Assembly: GCA_963931925.1 (NCBI GenBank)
Contig: OZ007567.1
Span: forward strand, 86,601,101-86,665,100
Source: Onchidella celtica
Lineage: Eukaryota; Mollusca; Gastropoda; Systellommatophora; Onchidiidae
Direction of reading: 5' to 3'
DNA length: 64,000 bases
The first letter of the stretch is position 1. Every line of letters starts with the position of its first letter. The position numbers and the translations under genes are program-made. Positions 1 through 12,600 of the stretch are shown here, one piece after another. A model generated the notes under the pieces. The model had not been told where the DNA came from. It made no database searches and saw nothing but the letters and a program-made list of their open reading frames with translations.

Positions 1-604
1 TTTTCTATGGTTTTTATAATATTTGGTCACAAAGGGCCATGATATTGTACAAAAACAGTTGCTAGGCCTAGCAAGCTACTAACTTTGCTTTATAATCAGG
101 ATTAACGGCTACTAGGCCTAGCAACTCTTATTGTAGATGGTCCAAAAATTATATTGTGAGTATTTTGGCTCCCTGGATCAAACAGCCTCCACCCGTCTAT
201 TTTAAGGCAATGTCGCAGCCGAGGTCGATAAAATAAAAATGCATGTGCACTGGTGAGCATGCAAGTGCATATTTAAAATTTTAAGACTATGTGAAGAGGG
301 GCAATCTCGTCATTGGGAAATACCCGAAAATTCCAGGAAAAATTCCCAGAAATAAGATCATTACAAACGTTTTAAATTATTTCTGGGTCCATTAGACCCA
401 CGACGTACGGCGAAGGTATTGTAGTCTATTTGTTTCTGCGTGGAATATTAACGTACTTTTTCAGCAAGTTGATCCACTGTTTCTTTGCGGCACTTCTATC
501 CACACTTTTTTTTCTTCATTCCTGCGTCATCTGTGCCTGAGCATAATGGTCACTAGACTTGGTGTTGTCTTGACGTGTGTGTGTTTGTATGTATGTCTCT
601 ACAG
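1..604. other. Integrin intron, left edge of the window
   Basis: No exon was recognised. Contains a perfect 16-bp palindrome TTGCTAGGCCTAGCAA at 59-74, with a partial inverted copy at 112-124. Confidence 0.5.
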
Positions 605-666
605 ACATGTGGGGCTTCCACCGGCAAGGATTCTGTCAGGCCGGTTTCAGTGCCGCCCTATCGCAA
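605..666 (+). CDS. Integrin alpha exon, propeller repeat III (CQAGFSA)
   Basis: Encodes MWGFHRQGFCQAGFSAALSQ after two bases completing a codon. The acceptor is the pyrimidine-rich tract ending ctctacag at 604; the donor is gtacgt at 667. Phase 0 at the end fits the next exon, which starts with GAT. CQ(A/G)GFSA immediately before a GAPGSxxWQG block is a family hallmark. The gtgagt four bases later is rejected because it would break the frame. Confidence 0.88.
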
Positions 667-3600
667 GTACGTGAGTCCATCTGTGGCATCCACTATCTGT
701 TCCTTCCACGCACACATCTCATCAGCATCCTTGTAGTAAACTGCACATGTCTCATATGGCTAACGTCCTTTCCCTTTCCTTTTTTTTTTCTTTCTGTTTC
801 GTATTCCAAGCGTTTGGAAATTACGACAATGCTTCAATACCATGATTCCTTCACTGTGTATGGTAATACCGCCCTTTTCATTGTCATTTTCGCCGTCTTT
901 TGTTTTATTGTGTGCTGTAGAAATCACATTTATGGGTGATGATGTATTTCATCTTTCATTATTTCTATGTTAAAGAAATAATTATGTTTGATTTTCAGTG
1001 CCATTTTAAAAAAAAGAGTCGTTATTGTTATATTTTACGTCCCACTTTATGTTACCAAGAAGTATGGATTATTTCAAGCTTGCCTTCACCGACGTCTCAT
1101 CAGCTGATCATGACTATAGAAGTATAATTACGTACATGTAGTATGTTGCAAGAATATGGTGCCCAGTTTTCCCTGTGAACCTAGAAACCCCCACCTCCTC
1201 CGTTGTTTTTTGTTTTTTTTCCTGCACGGCGTGATGCCCACGTCTTCTGAGTGTTTCGACTATATTTGATTCAGTGCATGTTTCACCGCTTTTCAAGTGG
1301 CAAAAAAAAAAAAAAAGACTTTTGGATCCTATGGTTATTATTTGCCAGTTCTTAAAAGAACCAAAAAGACGCATACCAGTATTTTAGTTTTACAGAAGCC
1401 TAAGTTCAGCCATTCTGTGCTCATTTCATTGTTTTCATCTGAAATTGAAACTAGTAGAAAATTCCCATCTTTGCTGTTTAATTTCCCTTTTTGTCTCAAA
1501 ACTTACGCGTGAGAACACCAACTGATAATCTCCGAATCATTTCCAGTACGAAGAAGTGTGCCCTAACCTTCAAGTATGTCTTCTAAAATGTTGACTTCCG
1601 GGCTTGTCTTATCAGCAGCCTGACATATCGCTCTTTGCAGAAGTGCAAAAGTAAGGGTATTTTCGCTTTGACTAAATGGTTCTGGAATTAAAAATGCTTT
1701 TTTTTTCTTAATCAGTTAGCATCGCGACATTAGGAGAAAGAATAAAAAAATAGATGGCTACGTTGTAGTGTACTACTGCGCGTATGAAATGCCCAGTATA
1801 GCTTGTCTTTACTTATGGTTTGAGGGAAAGACAATGGAACAGATAACAGCCAGGTTTAGGGTTGTTTACCACATCTAACAACAAACAGAGAATTTACCTT
1901 ATAAACAAGAATACGGGGATACTAACTCTATAGATTCTGTCATCAGTACTAACTTGTGTATAACGAACGGTAAGAAAAATACATATGATATGTTATGCAG
2001 TTAAACCCATAATAAAATATACACGTACCATGCTGTCATTTATTATGTCACTGAAAAGCATCGTTTGTATTTCGATGTAAATGATTTTTTTATGTGTCCT
2101 GACTATGAACTATGTTTTGTCTATATTTTGCTTACTTAAAAAAAAAATTGTTCACTTATTTCTGATCATAATTTGTTATTTCAGAACTGACCCATTTTTA
2201 ATATACTGTAAAAAAGAAAAAAGAAGTAACGTCATTCATGTATGTCATATACTTTCATTGAAGTTAAAACTCTAATACATTGTAATTCTGTTACGAATCA
2301 CACATGCAGGCTTAGGCTGCAACCAAGTAAATCATTTTTTTGCCATTCTGTGAGACGCAGTTCTTGGTGTAATCATTAATAAATATAAGTTCCACTCTAT
2401 CGCAATTTTTTGTTTTTATTTTGTTTTGAATCATGTGGATCTCAATAAAATTGTCTATATGAAATCGCTTTGCGTGTAGCACATTATAGTTATACAATGC
2501 TTAACTAAATTGACTTGATTCTAGGTCTTGATAAAATTATCTACATGAAATAAATTTGGGTGTGACACATTATACAATGTCATATGAAAATGACTTGATT
2601 CATTGGCGCAGCAATTCTGTATTTTGCAGGATGGCAAGCGGCTGTTGATTGGCGCCCCAGGCAGTTGGTACTGGCAAGGTGAGATTTTTGTTGCGTTTTT
2701 TCTAAACGTGTTTGTGTTTTCTTGATGCTTTAACATTTCTCACTGTTATTTTTGCCACTTAGTGGTGGTCTGAACTGATCACTCCAGTTTTGTTATGTTA
2801 TTCTCGAAGAATGCGGGAGGGACCACCAGAATGCAGATGTAACATTAATCTTTCCCAGGTTCTTTGGGCATGAGCGCCCCCCGTTTTGTTTGCTGTGGAG
2901 TGATTTTTTGCTGGCCAAAGTTGTCTTAAGTTTTAGAATACCGTAACAGGTACATGTAATCTACTTTTGAATTGAGAACTTTTGATGAGATAAGATCTTA
3001 AAGGTAAAAAAAAACAAACCATGTCTAAACATGGCTGGTAATGCCGTAAAAATCAAATACTGATTCTGACCTCTTTATGTTTAGGATTTGCTCATCCACT
3101 TTAGACTTTACAGGACTGGACATTCCCAAATAAGTGGAAACACAAGTATGGCTCGCATTTTATCAGGCGTGCTGATGAATTTAGACACTTGGAAGTGGAG
3201 AATGGAAACATCCCCAGTGCTGCGGGACAGAAAAAGAACACTGTCTGAAGGAATATTTTCACTGTAAAATGTTAATTCCAGCAAGCCTTGTGGCAGAAGT
3301 CCAAGGAAAGACATGATCCGAGAGCTTGGAAACATTGGAGTTTCATCCAGTGGAGAAATCTGATATTGCAAAATTTTGTATTTGTATTTGTATAACTCTT
3401 TAATCCCATTTGGGAAATTTGCCTTTGTGCCATTGCAGCCCAGTTACAACTGGAGCAGGCACGTCGTCGCCACAGTGCAGCGCCGGTCGGCGGTTCTTTT
3501 TTTTGGGGGGGGGGGGGTGAGGGAGGGGGAGGGAATGTTAGGGATGAATTTTATTTAATTTGCCCGGGCAGCGGCCTGTTCGGCCTGCTCTTTACGATTT

Positions 3601-6600
3601 CCAACTGCCAAGGTATCTTTAACGTGCGCAACGTGCACACTGGCCCTCCGAATTTTTTCGTCCTTATCCGAGAAGACTAGGTACTCGATCCTACCCCTCC
3701 ATAGGACCAGGGACACGAAAATATGAGAAAAATCCCAAACTTCCAACATGCCTGCACCGGCCGGTAGATATTAAACCAAACCATTTAAAAATCACGTTTT
3801 TTGGGTTCTTATAAGGACTGGTAATCCTTGGAAGAGCGAACAAAATAATTACTGTCCCTGAAATAGGTCAGATAACTGTGCATAAAATGGTATACTGCAC
3901 GGTTTAAGGGCATGAAGCTTTCATGAGAATTGGTTTGGAAAATTCAAATTTTAGGATGCTTGGGACATCAAATATTTCTTATAAAGTATTTTGGTCAGTA
4001 TGATTATTTAAATATTCTCACTCCGGGCAAAATCTAATTTGTACTGTTAATTAAAATCACTCCAATTTTGTAAAGATTGAAATGTCGGAGAAGACTGGCG
4101 CATTACATGCCGACTAACTCTGAACTGGTTAATATGCCATGTCTTAGAAACATACTAATGTATGCAATAAATAATAATGACATTCAGTCAGCCCTATTCA
4201 CTGGCCGATTATTTGTACATACATCCTTTTTTCAGGGATAAGCCTACTGATGGCAAACGGTTTTAGATTCCTCAGGAATGCCGACATAATGTGATTTCAA
4301 ACTGTATCCACAAGCTCGCCGGTGTAGGAAGCCGAATCCAACATATGTTCGCCCTCTTTGTGAAGATATTGGGATTTGCCATCCTCCTACAGGAATACAT
4401 TCTGCGATGTTTCTTTGTGGAGCGGATCTTGTTTCTAACCAAACTTCGGCTCTTTGTTTATGTAAACCCCCGCATGTGATAGTCATCAATCGAACGGAAG
4501 CTGTCGAGTGGATCCAATTTTCAAGTGCCTGATGAGCAGTGGGAAACAGTTGGCCTATAGAAATGCTTTGTTTGGTTATTCTTTTAACATGGATGAATAA
4601 TCTGTTCCTCCGTCTCTATTGCCCCTCCCCCCCCCCCCCCAGCAGCACTGTCGCCAACGAAAGAGGATGATGTTTGCGTATAGGCACTGCTGTCCGCGTT
4701 TGCACGTGATCATCAATATCGTGATTAAGACATTTTTCCATTCCAAATATTTTGGAAGTTTGAGGGGCTACTATACTGCAGTGAGCGGGCGATACAGTGG
4801 TGTAAATAAAATACCCGCTGGCATCCAAATTCCGCCAAGTTCGATGAACAGCAGGTCTCATTGACAGGAATTTCTTTAAAATGTGTAAAATTTAACTATG
4901 TATATACCTCTGCAGGTCAGCTGTATAACTACGAGACAGACGATGGTGGTCAGATTTTCAGCTCGACGCCTGAAGGCGAGCCAGAAGAAGACGATAGTTA
5001 TATGGGTAAGCCAGCTTGCCGGTTTGGCCGTGGTTACTAATCTGTACACATTGTGTCTCAACACAGGTCAGCTTTACCAATATGACGCTCTGAATGGCCG
5101 GAAACTTTCGGAAAGTCGGGAAGAGTCACCCGATAGCGATTACGGTTACAAGGGTAACATTTTAAACCTCAACAGTTTCAATTGTCTATGCCTAATTCTT
5201 TGGCTGTGGGTCATTCTCTTAACCATAGTCCATGCTGTCTAACCAGGAGCCTGTCTGAAATAAAATCTGGCACACTTCAGATTCTCAACAAAATCAACAC
5301 TGCACGATTTCATGATAAATTTTCTTTTTAGGATTGCTTCTCGTCTTTGTTTAACAGCAACAACAACAATAACAAAACCAGAAGTAAGGGTAATTATAGT
5401 TCCAACAAATGGTGCGAGACAAGTCACGGTACTTAATTTTATTTTTACTTCCACCATTAGTGACATTTTCAAGTAAATTTGTTTTTTTTCCAGGGTAGGA
5501 TTTTCATCCTGTACCAAGTTTGTTTTTGTTGTTTTTCTTCCAAAACATTTGGGGTGGTTTTCAATAATAAAAATATAAATAAATAAAAAGAAGCAGAGAA
5601 GGCCTGCTAAGCATATGTCACCCACAACTTTTCTCTTCACCTCCTGGCCAAACAGCATAGATTATATTGTTCAGTTTTATTTATTTCTCTAGAGTTTAAA
5701 GTTCATTTGTTGGATTTTCACTGTTGTATGTCCACGTGTGCAGGTATCACATGTTGGACAATCTCTCGTACGCCTGCTCATTTTAGGGAACTTATCTTCA
5801 TTCGCTATCCTTCAAAAAATCAAGAGTGAGAAAGTCGCTGCTTGAAATGAAAAACTGAATCTCACTTCAGAATTTTGCTTTGTGTCGCGTGCAGCCTCTC
5901 TAGGAAAGGAGACGTCGAAGACATTTTCAGTCTACGAAACAATGCTTTGCTAAATTTTTATGCGTTGCATGTGTAGCTGTTGAAACAGCAAGATTTAAGC
6001 ATACACATATACGCCAGATTAAAATTGTGTCATGCGCAAGATTTTCACTGAAATTTGTTCGCATGTTGACATGTTAATAATGAGCACTAATTATTTCTAA
6101 ATCAAGAGTTTGCTATCTCAGAGCACTTGCATCCCAAATCCCGGCACAGTTACCATCAGTGGCACTTATCAGCATGAGAGCAGTGGCATGAAACATGTTT
6201 TTCTTCCTCTTTCTTTTGTTTTTATTTCCTGTGGATTGCTGAGTATGCAAGTTGTGTACTAACTGTGCCAAGTAATTCATGTGGACTTGCCTTCTTTTAT
6301 TTACGTTACGTTTCTCTATCTTCTTTGACAATTTCCGTTTCTCTTTTGCATGTTCACTAATTTCCATCTTCACAAAAACTCTCAATTTGTTTATTCATTC
6401 TCGAAATAACCGTCATGATATGTAGATACACAATAGAACAAACTAAAAAAAAAACAAAAAAAACCAAATAAATGAAACTCACTTTATTCAATAGGCCTAA
6501 TAACATCCACTCATGATATTTAAATTGTCTTTTCTGACTTTTCACCGCGGAAGGCCCTTAACACTTTTGCTGTCTTAGGACTGACAACTTTCGTAAAATT

Positions 6601-9600
6601 GTTTTGTCCATTGTGGGTTGTCCTCCCTGAGACACACACCCTTTGCTATTAATTTTGTAAAGGCCTTTGCTTTTGTTATTCTAATGATTATTAATTAGTG
6701 AAGGTTAAATCTGTAAGTGGAGTGTAAGTGGTCATATTTGGGCCTAATGTAAGTTTTATACAAGTCAGTATAATTGCTGGTCATCATATTTATTAGGAGA
6801 ACAACATTTACTTGTAAATAGTTGTAGGTCTCTGTAGGCTGTGTTTAAATTATTGACTAATAGTTTAAATATTGAAACTAGTGACCATGGAGTTTCCTTG
6901 AAATGGTAGCTGAGCGAATAAGGTTCATTGGCCGATTTGGGGGAGGAAGGGGAGGGGGCGGGGTATGGAAGACAGAAGTGGTTTTGGAAATTATAGAAAA
7001 AAAAACGCCTGGAGAGCGGGGGTATATGTGTGTGTGTGTGAAGGGGGGGGGGGGTTAACATCCGTAACTGGACCCTAACACTGCGTTAGTTGTCAGTAAA
7101 ATAGACATTAAAAAAAAAAAAAATGGGCGCCATGATACTCTGACTCTATACTTACTTTTCCATAATGACTCCACCCGTGGACTGTATTTGTGTCACATGG
7201 TATAGAAAGCAATCGATATAGGTTCGCTTGATATTAACCATTGGTAGGCAGTGTGTTTCATTCTTCGCACATACGTTTGGGATTCATCATTGTAATGCCT
7301 ACTTTCTCACGGAAGTTTACTAGGGCGACCACATTGAAGTCCGAGAAGTGCCGTTTCTTTCCTAATCCTTCGTGACCAGTTCGCTGGCACATTTGAATTA
7401 ACCCAAGCCTTTGTCTCCCCATTGTTGTATTAGCGCGAGAGAACAAGAGAGGGTGTGAGTCAGTGGGTTGGCAGGGTCACTTTCTATCCATTCAGAACTC
7501 AATCAGGAATTATGTTCACATGCTCGGTCAGTCACTCCCCCTTCCCCCTCCCTGACCACATCGGGTCGTGCAGTAGTACTTTAAGATATCTCGGGTACTA
7601 GTGACAGCTCAATCACTGATGACCTCACCAATCGAAGGGTTGAATGGGAGATGGAATGGGTGGGTGGGGGGGGGGGCAGAATTATCATTAAAATTGACTG
7701 ACATCATAAAAGTAGTTCGAAATAGTTCATTTTGAACACCTCTATCTCCAGTACTGTAGGATTAGACAAAGTTTAAAACGCTGTCCTAGGCAGTGTCACA
7801 ATCCCTTTGCAGAAATCACCGCCTGAAATCGTTGGAGGCCCCGAAAGAAAATGAACAATGAGGAGACGAGACTGGTAGTCACTTCAGAGCAGTAAAATCA
7901 CGAAAAAATATCACGACTGTAACAAATTTAATATGTGTCGAAAAAGGCAGGGAATGGGGTAGAAAATTAGAAGTATAAATACAAAGACACACTTAATGTA
8001 ATCTCCATTTCCATGCATCATATCCTGAGAGATATCATTGGAAACAAACTAATTAGACACAAAGAGGAATATCCTGCGAACCGCAGATCAAAACTTCCAT
8101 GTCTATCATTGGTCAACATTATTCTATTGTTGGTCGTTCAAGTTGTTTCATCCCACACAAAATGTGGATAAATAATGCATGTTAGGCATGAGTTTGAAGC
8201 ATGACCAAAAATCTGGCATGGGTATTGTATACATTTCTTCAAATGTCAGGAAGTAATATTTTACATTTTTAAGTCTGAACCTTGCACACAAAGATCGACA
8301 GACAGACAGACAGACAAAGACACACACACAATTGAGTGTATGCATGAGTGTGTACATGTGCACTGAGCTCAACCACACTCACATACTCCTACCAAAGAAA
8401 ACAATTTAAACAAGTCAAATATTCATGCATAAGACAGTAATAAAGGAAAAACTATAATAAGAATTATTTTTATTTTTGTTTGAAGAATTAAAGTACAGAA
8501 ATCTATGTCTGAGCCTGTAAAACTGTTGATAATCACATGTTTGAAATGTTATAGTCTGTTGAAAAATAGTTTTCATTTCAGCCATAAAATTCATCAAACA
8601 TATAGTACAAAAGATTATTTCATTAAAAATTCATAGCAGAGGTAAAGAATAATTAATTACGATGATAATATGATGAGACTGATTGCAATCTTAGTAATAT
8701 AAGTGCAACATTTACGGGTTGACATCATACCCTGTTGTAATTAACTTTGTGATTGTTTACTGGTATATTATTATCACTTATCACCCCTTCACATTGAAAC
8801 CATATTGCAATGCAGCTCACCTGCCCACTCACTTAGTCACCGTAGATAACACAGTCATAATCTCAACACACTATTCCTTATGCATGAGTTCAATTAACCT
8901 TTCATGATAACCTACCCTTTATATAATGGTATATAATTGTTCATAGCTAACAGTAGAAAAATTTCCAATCACTAATCATTTAAAAAAAAAAAAAAAGAAT
9001 TGAAAAAAAATGAATTACCGAGCTGATGAATTTCACCCATTCTTTTGACACAAATAAAACAGGTTATTCAAGTGCCATTGGAGAGTTCAATGGGGATGGA
9101 GAAGAAGGTAAGTGAAGAATATAGAGACATTAAGCATGTTCTTTGTCATCCTGTCACACAGCTTCAGTGTTTGTAGTGAAGATCAAAGGGCACTCAATTT
9201 CAAGATTTGATATCAGCATTTAATTGCTCCTTCACAACAGTTTGTGAAGTCAAACGAGACTCGATTTTTTAATTTTTTAAAATTCATTAGATGGGGTGGT
9301 AAACTTCATATATTCTGTTCCACTTTTGGTGAATTTTTTTTATCAATGTTAAAATTCTTTTACGGAAATTAATTGCTGTCCAAGAAGAGAAAGGCATATG
9401 GCTCAGTCTCAGTCTCACATCTTTGATGTCAATGTTAAATATATTAAATATCATTGTGGATGTGTGGAAAATTGCAAATCCCTAGGCAAACTGTTTCTAT
9501 GTGGGTGAAATTATTAATAACTGACATTGTCGTAACATGTATGTATTGTTTCGTCATATGTTTTATAAAGTGAAGTAAACATAATTCTAATTTTTGAAAC

Positions 9601-12600
9601 ATTCATTTTCAGATTATGTGGTTGGTATACCCAAAGGAGAGCAACATCTTGGCAAAGTAAGTATAATGGTGACAGATTATGTAATACAGTGCATATACTT
9701 TCAAGTTAACCTGAGGATATAGGGATACAATGTTATTTGCCTACTGTGACATGGAGTCTGTAAAAGAAAATTGTTTTGACAACAATTAAGTGATCAGCTT
9801 TTTGTCCTTTTCTTGATGAAGAACTCCCACACACTGTAACATTGCACATTACCTAAATAAATCCACCAATGAGGTTATGGTCAATAGCTGTGTATAATAT
9901 GTCAGTTTGGGATGCAGTGTGTGTTACCTTAAATTTTACATTTGTATGCATTAGCAGGGCGTTAAAATACATGAATATACCTAGAAGTGCATTTGCATAA
10001 GTGTGTGTGTGTGTTTTTTTAATCTGATGTTATGTATCATGAGAGACATACTTACGATATAACATTTTTGTTTATAGTAGCAGCTGTTTAAAGTAAATTT
10101 CTTTCTGTAACCAGTAAAATTTATGTCATGTCATAATTCTACTGTAATCATTGGCGTTTGGAAATGTTATATCATCTAAGAGTTCTCTTGGAATTACAAC
10201 TCAGTTATCCTTCACCATGAACCTAACAATGTGTTTTTAATCATTTTCCCCAGATTGAACTTTTTACACAGAATTTGACTAAAATAGGATCACTGGTCGG
10301 AGAACAGGTGAGACATATAGTATATTATTACTGTATTCTTTACCCCTGTACTGTCCTCACCATTGAAAGGGCCAGGGAAATTGCCAGTAAATGCCGAAAA
10401 TTTAATCCCCATTGACTTCAAGGTTTCAATCACAATCCTTGTTTCTGATGTTATTTCCACTAGTTCAGATGGTAAAAATACTGGCAAATATGCTGTCTTT
10501 TACATGATTAATCTGTTGTTTCTTTTCCATCGACATTTCAGATTGGTGCTTACTTTGGAAGTTCCTTAGCAGTGGCTGATGTAAACGGAGACAGGTATCC
10601 TCTTCTGTGACATTTCTTTCAAAGCATTTTAACTTTTCTTCCCTTTACACAAATGTATCAGATACATTGAAACTTGTGATACAGTCCTAAAGCAAACAAA
10701 GTGAGGGGATTTTTTTTGAATCAGTGATAAATAATGGAAGTTGGGAAAGGACTATTTGATGTTGCAAAATAATTGTGACCATTTCTTTCTTTCTCTTCAC
10801 GTTAAGTCATACGTCCTTCAAAATTGTTCAAAAGATCTTTATTGCTTTGTATCTTAGAAACAGTCATCAGTATCTATGTATATCTAGACATTAACTGTGT
10901 GGCATAAGTCTTTATTCTAGTTCATTTGTTTTCTCATTTAGGCGTGATGATATCGTAGTTGGTGCTCCACTGTTTGCTGACTTTGAAGAAGAAGATGTAT
11001 TTGATACTGGCAGAGTGTACATATTTTATCAGACAGAAGATGTAAGTAGACCCTCACCTCTCACTCACAGTTTCAGGGGTTTCTGTGTCAGCCTCTTGTT
11101 GTATAGTACATCAGAGCAGATATATGGCCACCTTTATTTAATAAGAGCCTCAGTTTAGCTAGATGCATTCCGTAAACTTGTGAATGTGTTTGGTGATGCA
11201 AGTTTCTTAATACATCCTCTTAAAAAAATGAAAAATTGCACATGAATGAAAATCAGTCATTACCACAATGAGCATAACATACATGTTGATGGCTAACTGC
11301 ATGTAGAAACTTAAGTTTATAATTTCGAATATAAGTGTTTTTAATTTCCAGAAGGGAGGTGTGTTGGATTGGGTGTGAAAAGCATCAAATACAAAGGAAT
11401 GTAGTTAGGGTAGCCAATCATTTATTTTGAATAATTTCAAAGACTTAGAGAACACTGAAAATAAATTACATAATGTTATCTGAAATCAATTACAATGGGA
11501 TTAGGGGTGCATTCACACAAGGATGGGATGTACTCGGAATGAAAAGAAAATACAAAGAAGTATAAAGAAGCAGGTTGATTGGCATCTGATTAATCTGTAA
11601 TAGAGGGAAGTCAGTAACTGTAAAGCAGCCAGAGTTTGGTCTTTCTCTGCAGTGTATGATTGTTCTGTAAATGCGTCCACAGAGAATGTTTCGGCAGCAG
11701 AAGAAAGATATTTTGGATGGTACTTTTAGCCGCGGTCGGTTTGGAATGGCATTGAGTGGCCTTGGAGACATAAATTATGATGGATATGAAGGTAAGCAGT
11801 GATTTCTTTTCTTTTGTGCTGGAAATTTTAACATGGTTTCATTGATCGAATCTCATTGAATATCTGTAAATTTCATTTCACCCCAGCTAAAGAACACTAG
11901 AAATGAGCTGTACTTTAACAAAAATTTTAAAAAGTACTTGACTTCTGAGTCAAAATTTTGCTGTTTATTGATGATTACACGTTTATCTTGATATTCTTGC
12001 TGATTTAGTTGTTTCAGACTCTGGCTATTAACAGAGCATCAAATTTTCTGATGAATTCTAATACACTGTCATCTTCTGTACTAATGAGTCATTCCATATC
12101 TTCCCTTTATGCTAATCCTCAGTTAGTGCCTGCTAGATTTCCTGCTTGTTTTCTCCCCAGATTTGTGTGTTGGGGCTCCTTATGCTGGTAAAGATAAAAG
12201 AGGAGCTGTTTATATCTATCATGGTTCTAAAAAGGGTATCATCACAGAGGCCTCACAGGTGAGACCGCTGGTGATTAAAAGAAAAGTGTCTCTGTTAAAG
12301 TGGATTCCATAATTGAAAAGGAATTTTGTGATACTGTGAAAATAGGCATTTGATTTTAAAGGAAGGGAACAGGTAACAGACAAATAATTCATGCTGAGAG
12401 TAACTCAAGAAGTGGTATTTACATTGCAGTGTGTGTCTTTCTAACTTCCATTGTTAGGTTCATTTGAAAAAAAAAGTTCTGAAATTAACAATAAGACAGT
12501 GCGAGTGATGTAAAGAACTTCTTGCAATATTGCCTTCATTAGGGTTTGATGTGAAGCCGTCAGTAAAACTAGGTTAGACAAGGAAGAAATTTTTTTTTTG

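Noticed and set aside
59-124. AGGCCT-centred palindrome pair
   Set aside because: Short inverted repeats without clear element borders; too little to call a transposon.
671-676. Strong gtgagt near the end of the first integrin exon
   Set aside because: Using it shifts the frame into the next exon; gtacgt at 667 keeps it.
4616-4864. Overlapping 81-codon ORFs on both strands
   Set aside because: Overlapping chance ORFs around a C-run, with no motif and no splice support.
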